A stretch of DNA of 33,236 bases from an uncultured Senegalimassilia sp. (GTDB taxonomy: Bacteria > Actinomycetota > Coriobacteriia > Coriobacteriales > Eggerthellaceae), in assembly GCF_934636665.1 (NCBI RefSeq), contig NZ_CAKUAT010000022.1:1-33236 (forward strand). Direction: 5' to 3'. The translations under genes were made by a program, and so were the position numbers. A model generated the notes under the pieces. That model did not search any database and was not told the DNA's origin. It saw only the letters and a list, made by a program, of their open reading frames with translations. Within the stretch, counting starts at the first letter, position 1; each line of letters opens with the position of its first letter. Positions 24,490-32,078 of this stretch are shown piece by piece.

Positions 24490-24906
24490 TCATTCGCCCA
24501 GCTCAGCGTCCCAATCGAAATCGACCGGCGGCGCAGTCGGCTCCTCGGCCGCTTCGCCGCCGGTCGCATCCCCAATATCCCTGCCATCCCACTGGCAGAG
24601 CCGCATGTCGACGCGCCCATCGTCCAAAAACGTCACGTCCTCCGCGGCAAGTCGCGCTCGTTGCTCCTCAGGCCCGCCGAACGCAAAGCCCGGCGCAAGC
24701 GAGCCATCTTTAAACACCACGCGATGACAAGGAATCCCCGTCTGAGCCGCGCAACCCCACGGATCGGGGTTTCTGTGCATGGCATACCCGACGAACCGCG
24801 CCTTGCGAGGTTGCCCGATCAGCCGTGCCACCTGCCCATACGAAACAACCTTCCCACGTGGCACTCGCCGAACCGTCTCATACACCCTGTCATTGAATTC
24901 GCCCAT
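24490..24906 (-). CDS. Alkyltransferase-like DNA repair protein (MGMT C-terminal domain only)
   Basis: The 138-residue protein consists of the DNA-binding and active-site domain of O6-alkylguanine-DNA alkyltransferases. RVPRGKVVSYGQVARLIG (14-31) is the helix-turn-helix, and GIPCHRVV contains the alkyl-accepting Cys60. Non-catalytic ATL proteins have Trp at this place, so this one could be active despite lacking the N-terminal domain. The last 30 residues are acidic. The start follows GGAAGG; an upstream extension of the frame is not homologous. It converges with the dehydrogenase gene. Confidence 0.87.
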   Translation of the reverse strand: MGEFNDRVYETVRRVPRGKVVSYGQVARLIGQPRKARFVGYAMHRNPDPWGCAAQTGIPCHRVVFKDGSLAPGFAFGGPEEQRARLAAEDVTFLDDGRVDMRLCQWDGRDIGDATGGEAAEEPTAPPVDFDWDAELGE

Positions 24907-25077
24907 GCTTCGCCTTCCAATCAAACGATGCGGCCATCGTGTCTGCCCCGAACAATTATAAGCAGCGAATCGTAGGGACAGTGAACCCGACCGACTGCGC
25001 AAATCCCCCTATCTTGCAACCATGCGCGATTCCTTGCGGCACCTTGTCGAAAGCTCGGCTAAATCCCAGTTCAGACG

Positions 25078-25086
25078 TGGTAAAAT
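25078..25086 (+). promoter_or_regulatory. Extended -10 promoter of the cobalamin operon
   Basis: TGGTAAAAT reads as an extended -10 (TGn followed by TAAAAT) about 24 bases upstream of the riboswitch. No good -35 is present, which is tolerated with an extended -10. The remainder of 24907-25077 holds no gene. Confidence 0.4.
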
Positions 25087-25109
25087 CACATGTTCGAGAA
25101 ATTGGCACA

Positions 25110-25309
25110 GATGGTTGCGCCGGGCACGGCGCGGGCGGCTAGGGAAGGGACTTGGTCGCTTGGGGGAACACGGGTGAGAATCCCGGGCTCTACCAGGAAT
25201 CGTATACGCTGATGAACGGGTTGGCGGCTTGACTTATGCGCAGGTCCGTCGGCAGGCACCGCCGCAGGCATGCGGGCCGTTCAGGTAAGGCGAAGTCGGA
25301 ATGCCCATC
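25110..25309 (+). promoter_or_regulatory. Cobalamin riboswitch
   Basis: The aptamer core GGGGAACACGGGTGAGAATC (starting at 25163) with CCCGGGCT matches the conserved B12-box region. The 3' block GGTAAGGCGAAGTCGGAATG (25284-25303) matches the conserved GGGAAGGC...AGTC part. GATGG (25110-25114) can pair with CCATC (25305-25309) to close P1. No terminator lies between the aptamer and the start codon 31 bases later, so control is more likely at translation of the first gene, which has AGAGAGG as ribosome binding site. Repression by adenosyl- or other cobalamins is expected. Confidence 0.9.
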
Positions 25310-25340
25310 CATCGCACGAAGCCCTGGAAGAGAGGTTCCG

Positions 25341-28300
25341 ATGACCATCGGCGAATCGTCCGAACGCGCGCAAAACGTAGCGCAAACTCGCACAAACGTG
25401 CGGAAGGTTGCGCGTTCATATGCGCAGACCGCATCGAAGTCATATGAGCGGTCGCTGATCCAGGGTATGTTCTCCATCTTCTTGGCGGTTGCGCTGGCCG
25501 TCTCCATGACGCCGTCGGCGGCGCTCGCTGAGACGCAGGCCAGCGTTTCACCCGTTGCTCAAAAGGAAGCGCAGAAGGCTGATGTGCCTGATGCTGGGCA
25601 GGTTGAGCCGACGCCTGATTCTACGGAACAAGCAGAAGCTCCATCGCTGCCGTCCGATGCTCAGGGACCCGCAACCGAATCCGGAGACCATGACGAAGCA
25701 ACCGACACCGCCTCCGGCAGTGTTGCTTCGGATGCCGAAAAGGTTGACGAAGGCGTTGACGCGGCGGGTGCTGCTGACAACGACTCGCAGGAGGATGCCG
25801 ATCAACCCGCTGCTCAGGCGCCCGAGCAAGATGTTCCCGCAGCAGTCGCTGAGAACGCCCTTAAAGAGGAGACGGCTTCTCTAATCAACGCAACTTGCTC
25901 CGTTATCGGCGTTGATGCGCAGGGAAATCGGCAGACGTGGGCTGCTGCGCAAGGATTCTCCCTCAAAGAGGGTGCAACTGCGGCAACCTTGACCGAAGAG
26001 TTGTTCAAACGTACCGGGCTGAAGGCCGATTACAACCCAAATGGTAGCTGGGGATGGGCTCTGAACGCAGTTTCCTCGCCGCTTGAGGGTGGCCCTACGC
26101 TCAGCTATGATCCGGTTACTAGGAATTACTGGCAGCTGTTTATCAACGGCAGTGCTTCTTCGGTCGGCGCGGGTGGCTATACCCTTAAGGAAGGCGATTC
26201 CGTTGTTTGGGCTTTCACCGCCTTCGGTGATTCCGCTCCGACCAATGACCTTTCGGTGTCGTGCGAAGTTATCGGCCAAGACGCTGATGGTAATCAGCAG
26301 ATTTGGGCGCAGCCAACCACCATCGATGTGTCGGAGGGTTCCAGTGCGGCCGATTTGACGCGCGCCATGTTCAAGCAGGCGGGCTTAGTGGCCAATATCC
26401 AAGAATCGGAATACGGCATCTATCTCAACACCATCACCTCGCCGTTCGATAAGAATGTCACGCTCGGCTGGGATCAAAACACCAAAAAATACTGGCAGCT
26501 TTTCGTGAATGGCGAACCTTCGGGGGTCGGTGCCAGCGGCTGCATTCTGCACGCCGGCGACAAGGTTAGCTGGGTCTACAGTGCCGATGGCGCCATCATG
26601 CCTGGGCAGATGAACATCACGGTCGAGATTATCGGCAAGGACAGCAACGGCAAGGCCGAACGCTGGGCGCAGCGTTCGCGCAACGAGCTCGCAACCGCTT
26701 CCTTCGACGACATCTGCTTGAGCTTCTTCGACGAATGCGAGCCTGATTGCGAAATCCTTGATCTGGGTTTTACCTGGCTTCTCATTTCCATAACCTCGCC
26801 ATCCGGCGTTACGCTCAAAGGAGGATGGAACTGCCTGATCAACGGGAAGGCCATTAACAGCGCAGCTGGCCTTACGCTCAAATCCGGCGACACCATTTCC
26901 TGGGTGCACGGCTCGAACACGCTTCCGAACCTCGATGAGGTGACGATCGATCCTTCCGCGCCTCGTCCCGATTGGGAGGCGGATTGGGCCGGCGATCAGT
27001 CCCGTCCCACCACAGCGGCAACCCCGACCGACTATATGAAGTCGGACTGGACGCTCGACTACAAGCAATACTCCAGCGCGCAATACGCCAACGCCAGCGA
27101 GCCCGTCATCGTAAACGGTTTCGTGTACCTTGCCGTAAACAACCGCTTGCTCAAGATTGATTCGTCTACGGGCGAAGTGGTCGCGCAGGCTAACCTCGTC
27201 TCCTCCATCGGCTACACCACGCGCCCCGTTTACGCTCAGGGCGTGATCATGGTCCCGCTTGACGGCGGTGCCGTGCAGGCTCTTACGGCCGACAACCTGA
27301 CTACTGTGTGGGCCACCGACAAGCTCAGCGATTCGGCGCAGTCTAACTCCGCGATCGCGGTTAACGGCAGCTATGCGTATGTGGGCACGTGCGACGTGGA
27401 TTTCGTCGCCGGTACCTACGACAATGGCTTCCTCACCTGCATCAATATCCTTACGGGTGCAGTGGTGTGGCAGCATAACAATGCCAACGAAGGATATTAC
27501 TGGGGCGGCGCCGTTAACGTCGGCGGCTACACGGTCGTGGCAACCAGCGCCGGTACCGTCGAGGCGCTGAGCGGTGCAGGTTCCGTTATCAGCACGGTTT
27601 CCCTTGGCGCGTTGGTGAATTCCTCGTGCGTGGCGTCGGCTGACGGCAAAACCCTGTACGTGATGTCCCGCGATGGCAAGCTGCATGTGCTTGCGATCGA
27701 CGAACAGGGCTCTCTTAAGGAAACCAAGGTCGTCGATCTGGGCCTTTCCGGGTGCGCTAGCATGCCCACTGTCAACGGCAACACCATGTATGTTGGCGGC
27801 GAGGTGGAAAGCGGCGCCGCGGCGCTTGCGATCGTCGATCTCGGCAGCTTCGAGTCCACGCTCATCACCCAAGCCGATGGCGCAATGCTGCCTGGGGTCA
27901 AGGGCTATGGCGGAATCAAGGCCTCTCCGCTCGTGTCCACGCAAAACGGTGAAACGTACGTGTACTTCACCGTAAACTCTGGCGAAACCAGCGACTGGGT
28001 GAACTACACCTCGGGCGGCGGCGTGTATCGCTATAAGGTTGGCGATGCGCAGGCCACGTTGGCGTACGACGCCAAGGGCTTCAACAACTGCTGCGACTCC
28101 CCGGTCATCTGCGATGCCGAGGGCAACCTGTACTACATCAACGACTCCGGCACGCTGTTCAAGCTGGTCGGCGGCGGCGTGAAGCCTTCGCCTGCTCCCG
28201 ATCCTGCTCCCGCGCCTCAGCCTGGCCCTGCACCGCAGCCTAATCCCAACCCGGATCCGGCTCCCGGTTCCGATCTCGGCACGCAGCCGACGGTTGCCGG

Positions 28301-28598
28301 GTTGGTCGCTCCTGCATCCCTGCCCGTTGCAGCAGGCGGTGCCGCGCAGCAGACCGACGGCGTGTCGACAGCCGCTTCGGCGCGCCAAGAGGTGTCCTCT
28401 TCCGCGAGCGTTAACGGCGCTACTGAGCAGCATGCCGCCACTGCTAACAGTTCCGATTCCTCCGATTCCGCTGAAAGCCACAATGACTCTCGCGGTCCCA
28501 TATGGCCCTACGTGGTCCTTGGCTTGGGCGTTGCGGGCATCGTCGGTGCGGGTGTCTGGTGGCTGTTTGCCAAGCGTCGCCAGAGTGGCATTAAGTAG
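25341..28598 (+). CDS. Surface protein with three DUF4430 (transcobalamin C-terminal-like) repeats and a beta-propeller
   Basis: The 1085-residue protein starts with a long N-region and a signal peptide (hydrophobic 43-58, cleavage after ALA at 61-63). An acidic Ala/Glu/Asp linker runs to about 180. Three DUF4430-like repeats follow (about 181-296, 302-415, 422-526); repeats 1 and 2 share the YWQLFxNG and VGAxG motifs, while repeat 3 has lost the YW pair. Residues 566-943 form about eight blade-like units of a PQQ-type beta-propeller (for example VNGFVYLAVNNRLLKIDSST). A Pro-rich stretch (948-976), an Ala/Ser linker and a transmembrane helix (1053-1075) with a basic tail anchor it; there is no LPxTG motif. 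DUF4430 is related to the C-terminal domain of intrinsic factor and transcobalamin. With the riboswitch and ECF genes this suggests corrinoid capture, an inference. The start follows AGAGAGG; the frame further upstream lies in the riboswitch. Confidence 0.88.
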   Translation: MTIGESSERAQNVAQTRTNVRKVARSYAQTASKSYERSLIQGMFSIFLAVALAVSMTPSAALAETQASVSPVAQKEAQKADVPDAGQVEPTPDSTEQAEAPSLPSDAQGPATESGDHDEATDTASGSVASDAEKVDEGVDAAGAADNDSQEDADQPAAQAPEQDVPAAVAENALKEETASLINATCSVIGVDAQGNRQTWAAAQGFSLKEGATAATLTEELFKRTGLKADYNPNGSWGWALNAVSSPLEGGPTLSYDPVTRNYWQLFINGSASSVGAGGYTLKEGDSVVWAFTAFGDSAPTNDLSVSCEVIGQDADGNQQIWAQPTTIDVSEGSSAADLTRAMFKQAGLVANIQESEYGIYLNTITSPFDKNVTLGWDQNTKKYWQLFVNGEPSGVGASGCILHAGDKVSWVYSADGAIMPGQMNITVEIIGKDSNGKAERWAQRSRNELATASFDDICLSFFDECEPDCEILDLGFTWLLISITSPSGVTLKGGWNCLINGKAINSAAGLTLKSGDTISWVHGSNTLPNLDEVTIDPSAPRPDWEADWAGDQSRPTTAATPTDYMKSDWTLDYKQYSSAQYANASEPVIVNGFVYLAVNNRLLKIDSSTGEVVAQANLVSSIGYTTRPVYAQGVIMVPLDGGAVQALTADNLTTVWATDKLSDSAQSNSAIAVNGSYAYVGTCDVDFVAGTYDNGFLTCINILTGAVVWQHNNANEGYYWGGAVNVGGYTVVATSAGTVEALSGAGSVISTVSLGALVNSSCVASADGKTLYVMSRDGKLHVLAIDEQGSLKETKVVDLGLSGCASMPTVNGNTMYVGGEVESGAAALAIVDLGSFESTLITQADGAMLPGVKGYGGIKASPLVSTQNGETYVYFTVNSGETSDWVNYTSGGGVYRYKVGDAQATLAYDAKGFNNCCDSPVICDAEGNLYYINDSGTLFKLVGGGVKPSPAPDPAPAPQPGPAPQPNPNPDPAPGSDLGTQPTVAGLVAPASLPVAAGGAAQQTDGVSTAASARQEVSSSASVNGATEQHAATANSSDSSDSAESHNDSRGPIWPYVVLGLGVAGIVGAGVWWLFAKRRQSGIK

Positions 28599-28607
28599 GA
28601 GGTTGTC

Positions 28608-29486
28608 ATGTCCGAGCACATCAACGAAGCTGCTCATGATGAACCGGCTGCGGCGGGCGATGCTGCCCGTCGCAGCTCGGCGGAAGCTGCGGCTTTGACT
28701 GCGGGTTCGACGCCCCCTGAACAGCAGCTGCATTCAGGCTCTGCTTCCCGTCTCTCCCCGAAGGTCAAAGGCGGCATCATCGCGCTTTTGGCCGCATCGG
28801 TGCTGCTCGTTTCCGTGGGCGCTTTTGCCCTTACGGGCGGCTTCGGGGGGCAAGACGGATCGCCTGCGCAGTCGTCTGCTCAGGGAGAACAAGCTGCGGA
28901 GCAGGGCCGCGTGACGGCAACGAAGGTCACCGGCAAGGCCGAAGCCAGCGCCGAATCGGAAGCGCATTCGAAAGCGGAATCCGATTCATCCGAGCAGAAC
29001 GGCGAATCGGGTTCCGCTGCCGGGCAAAACGCTGATTCGGATTCAGCTGCTAACGGTAACGGCGGCGCTGTGGATTCCGACACCACCGCGGGCGGCTCCT
29101 CCCAGCCTTCCGCCTCGCCGTCGGGCGATTCCGGATCGCAAGCTTCCGGCTCCGGAGGCCAGCAGCCGGCTGCGGCGAATATCGTCACCGTATCGGTTTC
29201 GGTTTCCAGCAGCGCCGTCGGCAATCCGGTTTCCGCCAGCGGATCGTATTCGTTCAATCCCGGCGCCACGCCCTATGATGCGTTGTGCGCGTTGGGCTTG
29301 TCGGTCAACGCGCGCAGCACTTCGTACGGAACCTACGTTGCCGCTATCGGCGGACTTGCCGAAAAGGAGCACGGCGGAACCTCCGGCTGGATGTACTCCG
29401 TCAACGGCAGCACGCCCATGACGGCGTGCACCAACTATGTGCTTTCCAACGGCGATGTGGTCGTTTGGTACTATGTTGCCGGCTAG
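28608..29486 (+). CDS. N-terminally anchored DUF4430 protein
   Basis: The 292-residue protein has a cytoplasmic N-terminus of about 53 residues, one transmembrane helix (54-77), a long Ser/Ala/Gly/Glu-rich extracellular linker (80-190) and a single DUF4430 domain (about 192-292). The domain shows GATPYDALCALG, YGTYVAAIGG, the SGWMYSVNG turn and the closing NGDVVVWYYV, matching the transcobalamin-like C-terminal domain. The start follows AGGAGG nine bases after the preceding stop, so the two surface proteins are co-translated. Its linker could reach through the cell wall and hand substrate to the transporter encoded next; this role is inference. Confidence 0.87.
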   Translation: MSEHINEAAHDEPAAAGDAARRSSAEAAALTAGSTPPEQQLHSGSASRLSPKVKGGIIALLAASVLLVSVGAFALTGGFGGQDGSPAQSSAQGEQAAEQGRVTATKVTGKAEASAESEAHSKAESDSSEQNGESGSAAGQNADSDSAANGNGGAVDSDTTAGGSSQPSASPSGDSGSQASGSGGQQPAAANIVTVSVSVSSSAVGNPVSASGSYSFNPGATPYDALCALGLSVNARSTSYGTYVAAIGGLAEKEHGGTSGWMYSVNGSTPMTACTNYVLSNGDVVVWYYVAG

Positions 29487-29508
29487 GGAAGCCGTTGTTC
29501 GAGAATGC

Positions 29509-29534
29509 AAGGCCGGGGTGCGCCCCGGCCTTTT
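29509..29534 (+). terminator. Terminator inside the cobalamin operon
   Basis: AAGGCCGGGG and CCCCGGCCTT (29509-29518 with 29523-29532) form a perfect stem followed by TTTT. It separates the surface-protein genes from the transporter genes and probably lets only part of the transcripts continue. Confidence 0.8.
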
Positions 29535-29615
29535 CCGTGAAGCTGAGATGACCGCTGCATGAACGCGCCCCCGGCACAGGGGGTGCGCCTCCCGTCTCTT
29601 CCGTGGAGCTGAGAT
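29533..29615 (+). repeat. Direct repeat flanking a second hairpin before the T-component gene
   Basis: TTCCGTGAAGCTGAGAT (29533-29549) and TTCCGTGGAGCTGAGAT (29599-29615) agree at 16 of 17 positions, 66 bases apart. Between them lies a second, weaker hairpin with arms GCGC-CCCC/GGGG-T-GCGC (29565-29588). The second copy contains GGAG, the only ribosome-binding-like sequence ahead of the next gene, at an unusually long spacing of about 15 bases. The unit looks like a duplicated terminator-leader segment. Confidence 0.6.
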
Positions 29616-29622
29616 ACCTTAT

Positions 29623-30489
29623 ATGACTTGCGTGTTCCATATTTATCATCCCATCGTTCCCTTTGCCTTCATCGCGTGCGCGCTAGCGCTGAGCATGGGG
29701 TGCATGCACCCCGTTTACGTGGCCTTGTCCCTTGCGGGGGCGTTGGCCTGCTCGGCGGTGTGCCGCGGTGGACGTGCGACCTTATTGTCGCTGAGATGGG
29801 TTGTTCCCCTCTGTCTTATCGTGGCGGCGGCGAACCCATTGTTCGTGGCATCGGGCTCTACCGAGCTGTTTCGTATCGGGTCGCGAGCCGTATATGCCGA
29901 GGCGGTCATCTACGGCTTATGCTCCGGCGGCATGTTCGCCGCCGTGTTTCTATGGTTCGCTTCCTATTCGGCTTGCCTGGATAGCCAACGCGCTATGATG
30001 CTGTTCGGGCGTCTGCTTCCCGTCGTCACCCTGATGGTGTCGCAGGTGTTGCGCCTGGTGCCCCAATTCGTTTCACGCGGGCGCGCGGTTTTGGCGGTGC
30101 AAAGCGCTGCCAGCGCCGCGATGGCGCAAACCAAGCGCGAAAAAGCCGCAGCTCATTTGCGCGTGGTGAACGTGCTCATGGGTTGGGGAATGGAGGATTC
30201 CCTTGAACGTAGCGATGCCATGCGCGCACGTGGCTATAATTGCGGCGCAAAACGCACGTCGTATCGCCGATTCCGTATCGGGCGAGCTGATGTCTGCGTG
30301 CTTGTGTGCCTGTTCTTCCTGGTTGCGGCTTCAGTGGCTTGCGCGGTGGTCGATTTATCGGGATATGCGTTCTATCCGACCATGAAAGCCATCGGCCCCT
30401 GGTGGCATTTTGTGCCATATGCCCTGCTCATGCTGTTTCCTGTTGCCTTATCCACCTTGGATTGGTGGCGTTGGAGGTCGTGCCGATGA
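29623..30489 (+). CDS. cbrV: ECF transporter T component, predicted cobalamin system (CbrV-like)
   Basis: The 288-residue membrane protein begins with IYHPIVPFAF (7-16) and SMGCMHPVYVALSL, a pattern I associate with T components of cobalamin-type ECF systems. The coupling motif RSDAMRARGYNCGAKRTSYR (about 199-218) is the diagnostic EcfT cytoplasmic helix that contacts the ATPases. About six to seven hydrophobic segments are present. The stop overlaps the ATPase start (ATGA). The ribosome binding site is poor, so its translation may be low or depend on the duplicated leader upstream. The symbol follows the predicted CbrTUV naming and is by analogy. Confidence 0.85.
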   Translation: MTCVFHIYHPIVPFAFIACALALSMGCMHPVYVALSLAGALACSAVCRGGRATLLSLRWVVPLCLIVAAANPLFVASGSTELFRIGSRAVYAEAVIYGLCSGGMFAAVFLWFASYSACLDSQRAMMLFGRLLPVVTLMVSQVLRLVPQFVSRGRAVLAVQSAASAAMAQTKREKAAAHLRVVNVLMGWGMEDSLERSDAMRARGYNCGAKRTSYRRFRIGRADVCVLVCLFFLVAASVACAVVDLSGYAFYPTMKAIGPWWHFVPYALLMLFPVALSTLDWWRWRSCR

Positions 30490-32078
30490 ATCCTCAAAAC
30501 CATTCGCTATTCGAAAACAACGGCGAGTCTGTCGAAGAGTTCCCCATTCCCGCAGTGCAGGTGCGCGGCTATTCGTTCGCCTATCCATCCGAAGAAGGCG
30601 ATTGCCGCGAATCACGTGCGGTCTTGAACGATGTGAACCTTAGCATCGAGCAGGGAGCGTTTTGCGTTCTCGTTGGAGCCACCGGCTCGGGGAAGACCAC
30701 CCTTTTGCGCTCCCTCAAACCTGAGCTCGCCCCGGTTGGCCAGTCGTCGGGCGACATCAACGTGCTCGGCCGCTCTCTGAAGCAGCATAAGGCTGGCTGC
30801 ACCGCGGACCATTTGACGGACTCGACCGCAAATCCGCCCGCAAACCCGATAACCCCGTTGGAATCCGCCCAGCTTATCGGTTATGTCATGCAAGATCCCG
30901 CGGCGCAGATCGTGTGCGATACCGTTTGGCACGAGTTGGCGTTCGGCCTGGAGAACCTAGGTATCGAACCCGACCAGATGCGTCGTCGCATCGCTGAGGT
31001 CGCTCACTTCTTCGGCATCGAGCCGTGGATCAGGTCGAAAACCGAGGACCTTTCGGGAGGTCAAAAGCAGCTTGTCAACCTGGCTGCCGTGCTCGCGCTG
31101 CGCCCTAGGCTGCTGCTGCTCGACGAGCCGACTGCTCAGCTCGACCCCAACGCTGTTAAGCAGTTCCTGTTCATGCTTTCCCGCGTGAACCGTGAGCTCG
31201 ACATCACCGTCGTCATGGCCACGCATTCGCCAGAGGACGTTCAGCCGTACGTGACTCAGCGTATCGACTTAAGCGACCCCGGCCTGGTCGGCACGTTCGA
31301 GTGCGCAAAAGCCGCATTGTCGCCTTACTTCAGCAGCCGATATGCTCAACTCGCAGATGTTGACGCGGTGTTGGCCGCCCGCGATGTGCATTTTCGCTTC
31401 GATCGCCATGCGCCTTGGGTCCTTCGAGGGGTGGAGTTTCGCGTTCGGCAGGGCAGTGTTCATGCGCTTGTGGGTGGCAACGGATGCGGCAAAACCACGC
31501 TTTTGCGCTGTCTTGCCGGTGTTCTGACGCCGCAACGCGGTCGCATTGACAATAAGCTAGCGGCATCTCAGGCATTGCTGCCGCAAGATCCCAAGGCACT
31601 TCTAGTATGCGACTCCGTGCGCGAGGAGCTTATGGAATGGGCTTCGCGTTGCGCCTACGACGAGCAAGCCGCGCATGCTATGGCACAGCGTTTCGGTCTG
31701 TCCGACCAGCTGAGTCGTCATCCGTTCGACTTGTCCGGCGGACAGCAGCAAAAGCTCGCGATCGCCAAGCTATTGCTTGCGCAGCCTCGCTTGCTGTTCC
31801 TCGATGAGCCTACGAAGGGTCTCGACCCCGCATCGTCCGCCGATCTTTCGCGCATCGTGAAGGCCCTGGCGGCAGAGGGCAAAACCATTGTTTTGGTCAC
31901 GCATGATTTGGATTTCGCATTCGCCACGGCCGACGAGGTCTCCATGCTCTTCGACGGAGAGCTCGCCTGCACGGAGCCTGTTCAGGACTTTTTCGAAAAC
32001 AACCTCATCTACCGTCCGAATTCCGAGTGCCGTTTCTTCGGGCAAATCACGGAAGATGGTGCAGCTCATGACGAATAG
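30486..32078 (+). CDS. cbrU: ECF transporter double ATPase, predicted cobalamin system (CbrU-like)
   Basis: The 530-residue protein carries two ABC ATPase domains in one chain. Domain 1: Walker A GATGSGKTT (64-72), Q-loop VMQDPAAQ, signature LSGGQKQ (189-195), Walker B LLLLDEPTAQLDP (209-221). Domain 2: Walker A GGNGCGKTT (330-338), signature LSGGQQQK (416-423), LLFLDEPTKGLDP (436-448). An insertion of about 35 residues rich in Thr/Asn/Pro follows the first Walker A region (about 100-125). The start follows GGAGG, with the ATG overlapping the T-component stop. It is clearly a different lineage from the fused ecfA at 16029. Confidence 0.9.
   Translation: MNPQNHSLFENNGESVEEFPIPAVQVRGYSFAYPSEEGDCRESRAVLNDVNLSIEQGAFCVLVGATGSGKTTLLRSLKPELAPVGQSSGDINVLGRSLKQHKAGCTADHLTDSTANPPANPITPLESAQLIGYVMQDPAAQIVCDTVWHELAFGLENLGIEPDQMRRRIAEVAHFFGIEPWIRSKTEDLSGGQKQLVNLAAVLALRPRLLLLDEPTAQLDPNAVKQFLFMLSRVNRELDITVVMATHSPEDVQPYVTQRIDLSDPGLVGTFECAKAALSPYFSSRYAQLADVDAVLAARDVHFRFDRHAPWVLRGVEFRVRQGSVHALVGGNGCGKTTLLRCLAGVLTPQRGRIDNKLAASQALLPQDPKALLVCDSVREELMEWASRCAYDEQAAHAMAQRFGLSDQLSRHPFDLSGGQQQKLAIAKLLLAQPRLLFLDEPTKGLDPASSADLSRIVKALAAEGKTIVLVTHDLDFAFATADEVSMLFDGELACTEPVQDFFENNLIYRPNSECRFFGQITEDGAAHDE

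Noticed and set aside
25236..25340. Upstream start for the large surface protein
   Set aside because: These codons lie within the cobalamin riboswitch, and the ATG at 25341 has the ribosome binding site.
26385..28733. 782-codon minus-strand frame opposite the surface proteins
   Set aside because: It mirrors the high-GC third positions of the true gene, starts inside the next gene and lacks a ribosome binding site.
29540..29620. CTGAGAT followed by ACC as a TPP riboswitch
   Set aside because: Only the CTGAGAT piece is present; the ACCTGATCTGG block is missing, and the motif is part of a short direct repeat.
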